A program made the position numbers and the translations under genes. From Corydoras sp. C115 (Eukaryota; Chordata; Actinopteri; Siluriformes; Callichthyidae), in contig JAFMOC010000003.1 of NCBI GenBank assembly GCA_019802505.1, forward strand, positions 4,216,001 to 4,280,000: DNA of 64,000 bases, written 5' to 3'. The number at the start of each line of letters is the position of its first letter. The stretch's first letter is position 1. Below the pieces are notes generated by a model. The model was not told the origin of the DNA and did no database searches. It saw only the letters and a program-made list of their open reading frames with translations. Below are positions 49,119 through 60,536 of the stretch, in pieces.

Positions 49119-50119
49119 CAGAGTTAATGATTTTCATATTTCACATTATGTTATAAAACATGATCATTTCTTAGTAATACTGTGGTACAGCCTATGGGTG
49201 CTGCTCATCCAAGCTTTCACCCTATTTAACAATATTTAAACAAATAATTATAAAGTTTAATTTGGCACAACTTATGAAGGTGTTCAAATTAAGGCAGATC
49301 TAGTGTTAAGTATAACTAACTATAAGCCAACAATGAAACTAGTGTGTGTAAAACATTTGACCTCTTAAGTAATTTTTAAGTGCATATAATTATCATTCTT
49401 TTATACTTTTCACATACTTTTAAAATTATACGCATATTTAAACTTTTAACCATACATAAGTGTGCTATTATAACTTTCATTGTCAGAGCACTGTTGCTGC
49501 TGCATGTTGGTAGAGAAAGTTAAAGTACAGTTGGTGGTGTGTTTTGACTTTTTTTTGTAAGTGCACTGATGTTGACTTGTGTGTTGCTTTTTAATATATG
49601 CAGATGCTCTTTTAACCGTAATAGCCCAGTGTTGTTTCCTTTCTTCAAACCACACATTTTAGACAGTTTCACTCCACCCCTTTCCCCACACAGAAAAACT
49701 GCAATAGAGCCAAATTTTTCTACGCCTTGACACTTTTACTTTATGCAAAATAAAACTGCAATGTAAGTAAATATTTTTATAATTATTATTTTATAAAATA
49801 ACTGTATTGTGATTGTGATTGAATGCTAATATTTACAGTAGGTAATTGTATGAAAATGGATATATACAATATATTTAAAAAAAAAAAGTATTTAATGTTT
49901 TAATATAAAGTAATATGTTTTTTTTTTACAATAATACTCTATCATCAATATTAAAGATTGAAGTACAATGGTAGTGTTATTTTTGAACACATACTGTATT
50001 GTATGTGGGTATCTTGAAAATGCAGCTAAAATGCATTATATCAAAAGGTTTAAGTTTATGTTTCTGAGATCTCAAGTTGAATTGGATGTACAGTCAAGTG
50101 ATAAAGCCTGTGTGTGTAG
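47860..50119. other. Intergenic stretch between the lectin-like genes
   Basis: Holds a diverged DANA-like minus SINE (about 48018-48292), a 76-codon minus-strand frame at 48320-48550 of unknown nature, and a (TG)n tract at 49057-49113. No other exon recognised. The promoter of gene B is presumably in the last part. Confidence 0.45.
49057..49113. repeat. (TG)n microsatellite
   Basis: A pure TG run. Confidence 0.9.
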
Positions 50120-52548
50120 ATGAATGAGTATCAGGATTTACCTCTAAGAACCTTAAATGATCATACTGAGAAGACTGAAGATGTGTACCAGACTCTCCAA
50201 CAGCCTCCTCATCAGAGACAATCATCTAAAGTAAGAGACTATTAGAATAATAGAGAATCATGACTTAATTTTCTTTTTAGCTGTAATGTTTTGGTGCTAT
50301 ATAAACCCCTTTTCTCAGCCAAGTTTTTTTTTTTTTTTGACAGTGCTGGCCATCGTGACTGTCTAAACTCACGTCTCTCCCTACATTTTATATTTATATA
50401 CATGTTAATATCTACTAATTCTACTCATTCTGTAGATTTCTCTTCAAAAACTAATTTTAATTGCTGCATTTACACTCACCGGCCACTTTATTAGGTACAT
50501 CATTCTAGTAACGGGTTGGACCCCCTTTTGCCTTCCGAACTGCCTCAATTCTTCGTGGCATAGATTCAACAAGGTGCTGGAAGCATTCCTCAGAGAGTTT
50601 GGTCCATATTGACATGATGGCATCACACAGTTGCCGCAGATTTGTCGGCTGCACATCCATGATGCGAATCCCCCGTTCCATCACATCCCAAAGATGCTCT
50701 ATTGGATTGAGATCTGGTGACTGTGGAGGCCATTTGAGTACAGTGAACTCATTGTCATGTTTAAGAAACCAGTCTGAGATGATTCCAGCTTTATGACATG
50801 GCGCATTATCCTGCTGAAAGTAGCCATCAGATGTTGGGTACATTGTGGTCATAAAGGGATGGACATGGTCAGCAAAAATACTCTGGGTATTGGTAGGCTG
50901 TGGCGTTGCAACTATGCTCAATTGGTACCAAGGGGCCCAAAGAGTGCCAAGAAAATATTCCCCACACCATGACACCACCACCACCAGCCTGAACTGTTGA
51001 TACAAGGCAGGATGGATCCATGCCTTCATGTTGTTGACGCCAAATTCTGACCCTACCATCCGAATGTCGCAGCAGAAATCGAGACTCATCAGACCAGGCA
51101 ACGTTTTTCCAATCTTCTATTGTCCAGTTTCGATGAGCTTGTGCAAATTGTAGCCTCAGTTTCCTGTTCTTAGCTGAAAGGAGTGGCACCCGGTGTGGTC
51201 TTCTGCTGCTGTAGCCCATCTGCCTCAAAGTTTGACGTACTGTGCGTTCAGAGATGCTCTTCTGCCTACCTTGGTTGTAACGGGTGGCTATTTGAGTCAC
51301 TGTTGCCTTTCTATCAGCTCGAACCAGTCTGGCCATTCTCCTCTGACCTCTGGCATCAACAAGGCATTTCCGCCCACAGAACTGCCGCTCACTGGATGTT
51401 TTTTCTTTTTCGGACCATTCTCTGTAAACCCTAGAGATGGTTGTGCGTGAAAATCCCAGTAGATCAGCAGTTTCTGAAATACTCAGACCAGCCCTTCTGG
51501 CACCAACAACCATGCCACGTTCAAAGGCACTCAAATCACCTTTCTTCCCCATACTGATGCTCGGTTTAAACTCCAGGAGATTGTCTTGACCATGTCTACA
51601 TGCCTAAATGCACTGAGTTGCCGCCATGTGATTGGCTGATTAGAAATTAAGTATTAACGAGCAGTTGGACAGGTGTACCTAATAAAGTGGCCGGTGAGTG
51701 TATATTACTGCAATGCTGTTCATATATTTATAGTAATAATAATTACTTAGTAAATCTGTACTCCACACACAATCGTACCTAGAAATGAATTATTGTTACC
51801 ACCAACATAATTTAAACTATATAATTAAACTATACTTTTTATTTCCAGATTCTCAATCAGAACAAGTGTGGAGCAAAAAGGTCATGATTCTACTGTTCTT
51901 TAATTCTCTGTTACTCATTTCTGTTTTCATAGCAGCAATAATGCTTGGTAAGTTCTAAATAATATATATTTTAACAGATATTACAAACAATGTAAACAAT
52001 GTTATGGAGGTATTTTTATATGCATGTCCTAGAAAAGAGAACAAACATTATATCTTGCTCAATGATCATTACAGGCAAAGATCAAATGAATTGATCATCA
52101 CATTACAAAAATATATTACTTGTGCATAATATCTTTTTCTTTAAATTTGTGGAGCAATAGGCTCTATTTTACAGTTAATGACTGAATAGTTGACAAATTG
52201 CCAAAGGTCCTGTATTTGATTCCCCGAATGATTATATGGGTCCTTTTTGTGCAAAGTTTGCAGATTCTCCTATTTGCATATGTTTCCTTTGGGAGTTTTC
52301 TCCCACAATAAAAATGCATGCAAGTCAATTAAATTGAAGATAACTGTACTGCCGCTTTTTGTAAATGTATGTGCAGTTATGTCTGGTTGTTTGTCTATCC
52401 TGTAGTTGACTGGTGGGCTGTCCAGACTGTTTTTATTTTAATATTTTTTGATTAGTATTAACTGGGCTCTAGTACTCCCAAAGAACGTGAATAAATAAAT
52501 GTGATGTCAATGAATGACAATACTTATGTTTTATCACATTTATTACCA

Positions 52549-52600
<52 letters not shown>

Positions 52601-54230
52601 CCATCCATCCATTATCTTCCACTTCATCCTCTACTATGGTCGCAGGGGGGTTCCCCATGCCCATCCAGGGGAGAACGTTTCGGGCGCTGGGCAGATACAC
52701 CCAGGACAGGGCGCCAATCTATCGCTGGGCACACACTCACTCACACAGACACTATATATGGGGCAATTTGTAGAACTCAATTGACTTGATCCATGTTTTT
52801 GGACTGTGGGTGGAAACCAGAGAACTCGGAGGACACAGAGAACTATGTGGACACAGGGAGAACAGATTCACCCACTCCACCCAGATTGGGATTTCGAACC
52901 GGGAATCCCTAGTGCTGAGAGGCGAACATGCTAACCACTAAGCCAACGTACCGCCTATTATTATTATTATTAATATTATTATTATTAATAAAGTGTTTTT
53001 ATTTATTAATTATTTTAATAGCAGCAGCAGCAGCAGTGGAAATTCATCAAAAAGACGTGTATACTGCTGATGAGGACGGTAAATTAATATTTAATTTAAT
53101 TTTGTGCCACATTTTCTTAAGCTGCAAAGTCAGTAGCAAAATAGTTAAAGTTATTTCTGGTGGTGTTTTTTTTCTTTTATCTTCAGTAAATGTCAAAATG
53201 ACAAAACTAATTTTAACAAACTGTTAAATATGTTCAAATTAGCTTTACACATGAATTATTAAATCTCTGTCAGACTAATTAAAGACAATGTAGAGCATTC
53301 AAAGTTTTAGATTTATATACGCATACTTGTGTGCATTTAACTGTTTCTACACAATAGGTTGAATTGAAACTACTATTTCAGAATAAAGGAAACATTTTTG
53401 ATTAGAGAATGAAAATTTCAGTGAGCTAAAATAGAATGCTTCAGAACTAGAAGCATCTATATTCATACTATTGTATGATGAACCTAAACAGTCCACCTAG
53501 AAAAAGAGTAATGGCCGATTATGATTATTATATACCTCAATATAAATTAGCTTTTGAGTTTAAAAGCTGTATGTTCTAGTAATGATGTCATTAGGTCTTG
53601 AGGAAGCATCCGTTAGTGGAGACAAGTGGCTCCTGCATGACAACACCTTTTATTTAATATCGGAGGCCAAAGGAAACTGCAGTGATGCTCTGACATTCTG
53701 CAGAGAGAAAAATTCTGTCATTGCCGACCTAACGTACAGGAACATGGTAGGTTAAATGATATCTCAAAACTTGTAATTGCCAATATAGTATTGTATTCTG
53801 TTAGGATACTAAGAAGATTCTCTCTTGCTCTCTTTCTTACACACACACACACACACACATACAGGATTGGTTGCTATCTCAAGTTAAAGGAAAGAAAATT
53901 TGGATAAATATTGTAAGTTTATTTTTTTTAACTCTCAGCTTTAAACTATATTAATTTACAAACTTTTTGTTAAAAAATATATGTATCTATCATTTTTATT
54001 GCGTTAAGGAACTTTTTGATCCAGAAAACTTGAATGAAACTCTACGTCAGTGTCCCGATCATGGTTTTGATTCATCTGCCTTACCTAAAGATGTGGAGGA
54101 AATGCAGGGCTGGGTGTGTGAAATCTCCCCCGGAAGATGTTTTCTTCATAGTCTTATTGATATTCTTTTTAATTCAGATCATAGTGGTTTCTCTGATATT
54201 TTTGAAGATTCCACTGATGGTGAATCATAA
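50120..54230 (+). CDS. Lectin-like type II receptor B, paralog of A, possibly broken
   Basis: Exons by homology with gene A: 50120-50230, 51849-51947, 53022-53078, 53595-53746, 53865-53912 and 54009-54230. Exon 1 encodes 37 cytosolic residues with two YxxL motifs, NEYQDL (Tyr4) and TEDVYQTL (Tyr23), an arrangement recalling Dectin-1. Exon 2 gives the membrane segment (MILLFFNSLLLISVFIAAI). Exon 3 starts with five Ala from (CAG)n. Exons 4-6 give WLLHDNTFYLISEAKGNC, ALTFC, KKIWINI, LRQC and GWVCE, then an acidic tail ending at a stop where gene A has its hydrophobic tail. Exons 2-6 splice in frame (phases 1,1,0,0). Exon 1 ends in phase 0 (AAA|GTAAGA) while exon 2 needs phase 1, so the simple join is out of frame and stops after about 12 codons. 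Either another exon or start is used (Met codon at 51884) or the gene is inactivated. Confidence 0.62.
50473..51700 (-). mobile_element. Tc1-like transposon C in gene B intron 1
   Basis: Terminal repeats CACTCACCGGCCACTTTATT and inverse, flanked by TA at 50471-50472 and 51701-51702. Terminal repeats are short compared with elements A1 and B. Confidence 0.92.
50505..51552 (-). pseudogene. Tc1-family transposase of element C, one frameshift
   Basis: From ATG at 51552 the first frame carries the helix-turn-helix part (LSISETADLLGFSRTTISRV), the SDESR catalytic block and GGGGVMVWG. A frame change near 50880-50950 follows; the second frame then carries FQQDNAPCHKA and SPDLNPIEHLWD to the end GGPTRY at 50505. 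All DDE positions exist but not in one frame. Confidence 0.88.
52150..52500 (+). mobile_element. Old SINE in gene B intron 2
   Basis: Decayed phrases of a DANA-like element (TTTGATTCCCCGAATG, AAGTTTGCAGATTCTCC, TTTTCTCCCACAATAAAAATG) and an AATAAATAAATG tail. Much older than the neighbouring copies. Confidence 0.4.
52543..52600. repeat. (TTA)n trinucleotide microsatellite
   Basis: A TTA run directly before the SINE at 52601; a second (ATT)n run follows that SINE at 52956-52990, so the SINE split the tract. Confidence 0.85.
52601..52955 (-). mobile_element. DANA-like SINE, minus, in gene B intron 2
   Basis: Full length, from CCATCCATCCATTATCTTCC to the reversed head, inserted in a (TTA)n tract. 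Confidence 0.8.
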
Positions 54231-54384
54231 AAAATGCAAAGAATATCTAAAGCTTTACCAAATTAAATTAGATTTGTTAAAATTATGAACAAAGCTAAAT
54301 GTTTTTTGTAATACCAAACAATTTCTTAACAAAATGTATATTATTATTAAACACTGCTCAACAAAAAACAAACACATGATGACT

Positions 54385-54390
54385 AATAAA
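54385..54390 (+). terminator. Candidate poly(A) signal of gene B
   Basis: AATAAA about 155 bases after the stop at 54230; an ATTAAA variant lies slightly upstream. Confidence 0.45.
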
Positions 54391-54399
54391 ATAAATTGC

Positions 54400-55552
54400 T
54401 ATAAATATTCATTATATAGTAAATAAATAAAATATAGTAAATTTGCACTGTAAATCCATTTTAATTCTGTAATTATAACTTAATTCAAATTAAATTATGC
54501 TTTGACAAATCTATTTCTTTTACCATATTTATTCTTAGTTAATACTTTGCTTATGGTTATTTTATATTCAGAGCATGAATGTGTGACCATACTGGGCGCT
54601 GAGCACATTTTTGTTGTTATTTTAAACTTCTCATGTTAGGTTTTGTGTCTGTCTTATGTTCCCTGTTTAAAACTTCTGCTTTTACAACCACAACAGATTA
54701 CAAGAAATTTCAAATTGGTCAGCTCTGAAGATGTGACTTCCGTGTTTGACTTTTCTAACATTTGTCATTACCATGTTTAAAGTGCAACAAAGAAGGGTTT
54801 GGACAAAGTATGTTTTTTTTTTTAACTACGGACTTTCGATAAGCAAAATAAACAAGTATGACGAATTCATGATGTGCTACGCTGCAATAAAGTACTAACC
54901 GTTATACTAATGCCCTGACACTTGAAGAGTATTGACTGAACCAATCTTTTTTACTAACATTGCTTTTACAAAAACAGCACAAATTTCCATGTTGAACGGT
55001 TAAGCATTTTGTAAAAGGATTTTTTTTTATTCTGAAGAAACCTTACTCCGTATATAGGACAAGAGCAGTGAATGTATGACCTGTTGAAGCATCAGACAGC
55101 AGTTATATTCTATCTAGTTTATAAATAGCCATGTGAGCTCAGAGTTTTTTGTCCAAATTTTTGGCTTAGCACAGTCTGCATTCTGTTATCAATAAAACTT
55201 TGGCAAACAGAAAGATATGTTTCAAATTGATTTTGAAACACCATTGAGGCCCGAGCTCAACTCAGATATCAATGTGTGCTGTGGCTGGATGAGTTCATGT
55301 TTAAGTTAGTTATTGTTAAAACTATATGTCATGCTTTCAGGTTGCTTCAAAAATACTTTACATTTACATTTTTCGGTTAAAATCCACCACTGGGATGTGA
55401 AGCAGGAGTATTTTAGATTTACCTGGGACACACTGTGGCTTACTGATGTAGGAAAAGGCCCAGCTTGGGGGTTTTAATTGTCCATAAATGGTGCCTGAGC
55501 AAATTCATACAGGCTCAGTAAAGGTTGGATTGATCCGTTTGAGAAGGGGTGG
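54400..55552. other. Gene-free stretch
   Basis: AT-rich, with no exon or clear repeat. About 55360-55520 is less AT-rich but shows no frame. Confidence 0.4.
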
Positions 55553-55842
55553 GGCCGCATGGTGGCTTAGTGGTTAGCACGTTGGCCTCTCAGCGCTAGG
55601 GATTCCCAGTTCGAATACCCATCTGGGTGAAGTTTCCATGTTCTCCCCGTGTCTGCGTGGGTATCCTCCGGGTTCTCCGGTTTCCTCCCACAGTCCAAAA
55701 ACATCAAGTCAATTGAATTCTCCAAATTGCCCCATATAGAGAGTGAGTGTGTGCCCAGCGATGGATTGGCGCCCTGTCCTGGGTGTATCTACCCAGCGCC
55801 CGAAACGTTCTCGGAAGATAGCGGAAGATAATGGATGGATGG
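55553..55842 (+). mobile_element. DANA-like SINE, plus
   Basis: Head GCATGGTGGCTTAGTGG to a (GGAT)n tail; the segment before the tail is shortened. Confidence 0.75.
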
Positions 55843-56159
55843 AGTAGGGGGTGTTAAAATGATTTGAATTATTATTTTTATTTCATTTCAAATCCAGCTT
55901 GTTCCTATTACTCGATTTTTATCTTAATTAGTTACAAGTTCAAAGTTCTTTAGAACAAGTGTTTTGCCATTTGCACTGCTTTTTAAAAAAAATCTTCTTT
56001 GAATGTGGTTGTGTCCCCCTGCAGGAGAAACAGTATATACTATTTAGGTAGACCAGTAGTTGCCTATATCAGGCCTCATGTCTGCACTGATGAAAAGAGA
56101 GGGTTTTAGAAAGTTGGGCCAAGAACATCACTCAGTTTGTGTATATTGATATTTTAGAG

Positions 56160-57087
56160 CAGTCCTTCTCAAATAGTGGGGCCAGAGCGGTGTCTGGGGG
56201 CGCATAACAAGATATCACAGAGCAAGTGATATTAAGTGTACTGAACAAACCCTCAAGATACAACATGGAAAAATATTTAACAAGAAAGGCGGAGAGAGAC
56301 GAAGATAATGAGACCAACAAAAGACAACCGAAAACTAAAACGAGGAAATATAACGAAGCGTAACTAAGGTGGGAGACGAAGAAAGACCATTGTGTCTTCT
56401 GTGTATAAAAATGTTGGCAGCGGACAGCATGAAGCCAAATAAATGAAGGCGTCACTTAAAGACATTACACCCCAATCACGCTGATAAGCCGCTTGAGTTT
56501 TTTAATCGAAAACGTGATGAGTATAACCAGCAATCATCTCGCTTAATGAAAGCTACTTCAGGAAAGCTGTGCGCTGCAAAATGGGTGCATTGTAGCCATT
56601 ATGCCATTCTGACTTCCTCATTTTGATAAAAAAAAAAAAAACAGCATTAATTATTGTTAATATATTGTGCTCCTGAATTAATGTTGCTGATGAATTTGAA
56701 TTTATTATTATTTATTGATTTTAATTAATTTTTCAGTATCAAATGCCAGTCAGTTAAAAAATGTTTCTAGTTTAAATAAGGATTTCATTCGTTTCTGTTA
56801 CAAACTAAAAAACAAAGTTAATCAAATTATTCTTTGTTCTAAGTTGATCTCTATTTCTTTCTTTTTTGTTTTATTTCTTGTTAATAAGGATACATTGTTA
56901 TAAAAGAGGTGTACTTATAACAAATTTATAGACAAATCATACTACAGTGGGCGTGTAAAAAATACTTTTTCATCCCATTTTGTCATGTGCGGGGTGAGGG
57001 TGAGTGTGCATGCGTGCGGGTGTGTGGGTGCAAAATTATTTTCTTCTTCCTAAAGGGGGCTTAACAGAAAATAAATGAGAATCACTG
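56160..57087 (+). mobile_element. hAT (Charlie/ZBED-like) element, internally deleted
   Basis: Starts CAGTCCTTCTCAAATAGTGG and ends with the near-inverse AAATGAGAATCACTG. The 8-bp duplication TTTTAGAG lies at 56152-56159 and 57088-57095. Length 928 bp. About 56264-56600 encodes a decayed transposase N terminus: MEKYLTRKAERDED, a BED-type zinc-finger region (HCVFC in one frame), then MKP..RHLKTLHPN and LEFFNRKRDEYNQQSS in another frame. The catalytic domain is absent. Confidence 0.8.
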
Positions 57088-57095
57088 TTTTAGAG

Positions 57096-57915
57096 AAAGG
57101 AGGTTGCTTTATCCTCTGTATAAAAAGTAAATAGTGTTTGTATTTCCTATTATTATTTATTTTTAGTTTATTTTAATAAATTTGCGCACCTTCTCACCTT
57201 TCACAAAATAAACACCTTTAGCAGTGAATGTGCAATTGTGGCTTGCCATAATTTTTGTAGTTACCTTGTTTAAGCACACTACTCTCACCATTGAGCAATT
57301 GTGTGAAAAACTGCAAACAAGTTAAGAAAAACACTGCAGGACCATAAAACATACACAATATGTTAAGTGGAAATCGCAGTCACTTGCCAAGAACCATGAG
57401 CTTTGCCCTACTATACACCTTTGACCTTTAACATTACATAAACTGTTTTATTGAATGTTTTGTTGATGTTTTTACTATGATATGGAATTGGGTAACGCAG
57501 AATCAAATTTGCTGTACACATTCATCCCATATTTCTTTAAGGTCATATATTCATAAGTGAAGTGTAACACGAGTGATATCAGAGGTCAAACATGTTAGCA
57601 TGTTGATATGCTATGTTTATCAGTTAAAGTTAATTATTAACACATACAATCATTTACATCTCAACTCAAAAGCAGTTTGAGCATTGACTCTTTTTTAAAT
57701 ATCACAAACACTCCTCAGTTCACTGATCATTATTATCTACTTTCCTTAAATCTTACCTCTTTATACTAAAGTATACTGTAAATACTTTTAAACTTGCTAC
57801 AATAATACAACTCAAACATGATGTTGTAGTACAGCACAAAGTTCAATGTTACTGTACACTAGTATGCATTTTCATCAGCTACTGTTATGTGTGTCTGCAG
57901 TAATACAAATATCAT
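57096..57915. other. Gene-free stretch
   Basis: AT-rich; no exon, RNA gene or transposon recognised. Confidence 0.4.
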
Positions 57916-57919
57916 CTTA

Positions 57920-58241
57920 TTTTATTATGTTCTGTCTAATCCTGTACAAGGGTCACAAGATATTTTGGGCACCATGCTGATACACCCAGGACAGTGTGCC
58001 AATCCATCACTGGGCACACTCGTTTCACATAGACAAACACAAAAAATAGGAGGAATTTTAGATAGAGGCAATTTATAGCAGCCAATTCACCTTGGATCCA
58101 TGTTTTTGGACTGTGGCAGGAAACCAGAGAATCTGGATAAAAGCCACGCAAACAAAGGGAGAACATCAAATATCAAACCAGTTAGGGATACAAACCCGAA
58201 ATCCCAGTACTGAGAGGCCGACGTGCGAACTTCTATGCCAT
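57920..58241 (-). mobile_element. DANA-like SINE, minus, diverged
   Basis: TACAAGGGTCACAAGATATT through to the reversed head; many substitutions. Confidence 0.55.
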
Positions 58242-58244
58242 TTT

Positions 58245-60530
58245 GTTATGCTATTTTTTTTACTACCACCAGAAAGAGAAAAAAGAGAAAAAAGTTCAGT
58301 TAAGCAAACCTGTTCATAACTAAAACTAAATTTATTAAGTCTATTGCATCAGCTTTTGGAAAGGGTATTTATTTACTGTACCTTTCGGGACTATTAATCT
58401 AAAGACTACATTTCCCAAGTCACAAGCTCATGAGTGCATCACAAATCACATGCCATACATTAATTATGATGACTCCTCTGAGTAGTCAGGTAGACCACAT
58501 AATCATATGCCACTCAATAATTATTACAACTCCTTACATATGTCTGTCCTTGATTGGTGCTCTATTAAATAGACAAAATAAAGATACACATGGCTCCAGA
58601 CAGAATGACATTGTGAAGAACAGAATGACATTTTTAAAAATGCAGACATACACGTATGTTCATACAAACTCCATATATTTTGATATATTACTCTTAAAAT
58701 CAGATTTCTTTTTCCTCAGACTATCAATACTACAAAAACTGGAATTATTCAGGTGACATCATCACACAGTTATATATATGTTGTATATCTCACATAGACA
58801 CCAACCACTAGCAGAACCATTGACAGGTGCGTTAATTAACTTTAATGAATGTCTATTGCCCCCTGTTTCTCCTTTTTCCTTCAAAGTATTGTCCATTTCA
58901 ATACACCTCTGCTAAAATGCTTGAAAAGTGAAAAGTGATAAAGTGATCTATTTTGCTATTGCACTTACACATAGAATTTGTCCTCCACATTTAATCCATC
59001 CGTGCAGTGAAACACACACATTTACACACAATGAGTGAGGTGAGCACACGTGCCCGGAGCAGTGGGCAGCCCAGGGAGCAAGTGGGGTAAGGTGCCTTTA
59101 ATAAGGCTTTAGGGAAATGAGGATGGAGGATAGTGTGGAAAAATCTCAAAACTGTATTTTATTGAATATATGTCAACCATAGCCACAAATTAATTCCAAA
59201 TCACAGTTTTAATGTTTGAGCATACAACATGGATCACTTTGTACCACCACTGCTGTAAACATTTCGTTGTGATTTTCTATAAAATCGGTGCAGTGGTGAA
59301 ATATTTTTCTTGCAACATGGCTACATTTGTGGTTTGGGACAGATTGCACCACAATGGTCCAGGGTAGCAATTAATTTTTTCTTTATCCCAGTGAGAGAAC
59401 AAAAGTACAGCACCATCAGTTCATCAGTCCTTCAGCTACTTACAGTACAATACAAATTACTGTCTATATAACATTTGCTATGTACTTACATTCACATCTA
59501 CACTTGGCCGGTCTGGCAAGATGGACCTGAGTGCCGCATTAAGTGGCAGCCTGTCCAAAAACCATGATCATGTTGTTCTGGGTTCCCAAACTGTGCTCCT
59601 TTAGGATCATAGTTTGGGGGCTGTTATTTTTATCACCCATTACATCTGATCTTTCTCACTTCTTGAATTTCCCCATTGTGGGATTAATTAAGCATATGAT
59701 TGAATGAATGAATCAATCAATCAATTATTTGGTCATTTAGCAGACGCTTTTATCCAAAGTGACTTACAAATATCCCAACTTGGTTGGGGTCAGAACACAG
59801 GGTTGGTACAGCATCCTTAGGCTGGAGCAATAAGGGTTAAGGGTCTTGCTCAAGGAGCCACATTGGTAACTTCAGTGAACCTAGAATTTGAGCCCACAAA
59901 CTTCAGATTGAAAGCCCAACATCCTAACCTTACTCCTTTACAATTACTTGCTACTTTGTGCTGATGAATATAAATTCGCAATAAAATAAGTTTGTGGTTG
60001 CAATGTGGCAAAATTTTAAGTTTTTAAGCCACTGTGTACATGTTATATAGTTATTGATGTACTCTGTGTTTTGTATTTAATCCTGTTTGTTTATATTAGT
60101 TAACTACTGTAGGAGCACTAGGTCCTGCATGATGGTGCATCTGTAATATACAGGAAATGGGTTAAATGATGAGAATGAAAATACACATTTCAAATAAGCC
60201 AGCAATAAGAAAAATATAATAAACTTCCATATTAATAGAACTCTCAGTGCATAAATTCAACAAAATTTAAAATATCACACAGCTAAATGTATTTTAAGTA
60301 GTTTTGTGTCAATTTTAAAATTAATACAAACCTACATCTTGTTGCATCATTCACATTCCAATCTTCCTCTAAGACTAGGTTAAACTATAACATTTTCTGC
60401 AAAAAGTTAACTAACTTAGAAAATATATAAGCTTTTATTGCAATTACTCTAAAATGCAAATAAGAACTAAATAACACACTTTCCAGTCTCTTAGAAAACT
60501 TAGAACTGTAAAAGTTAATATAGCCCAAAG
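58245..60530. other. Gene-free stretch with two SINE remnants
   Basis: About 58950-59110 is a fragment of the second tRNA-headed SINE family. About 59730-59935 is a minus V-SINE/HE1-like copy (CATTTAGCAGACGCTTTTAT to CCCAACATCCTAACC). No exon recognised elsewhere. Confidence 0.45.
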
Positions 60531-60536
60531 AATATA

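Noticed and set aside
50291..50494. An extra gene B exon after the poly-T/GACAG at about 50328-50343
   Set aside because: A good-looking acceptor exists, but the following frames close quickly or lack a donor; it does not resolve the phase conflict convincingly.
54034..54288. Hydrophobic alternate frame over gene B exon 6 that looks like a membrane span
   Set aside because: I considered a frameshifted GPI-like tail, but the annotated frame aligns with gene A (C..H...FNS), and T-rich DNA yields hydrophobic peptides in the shifted frame.
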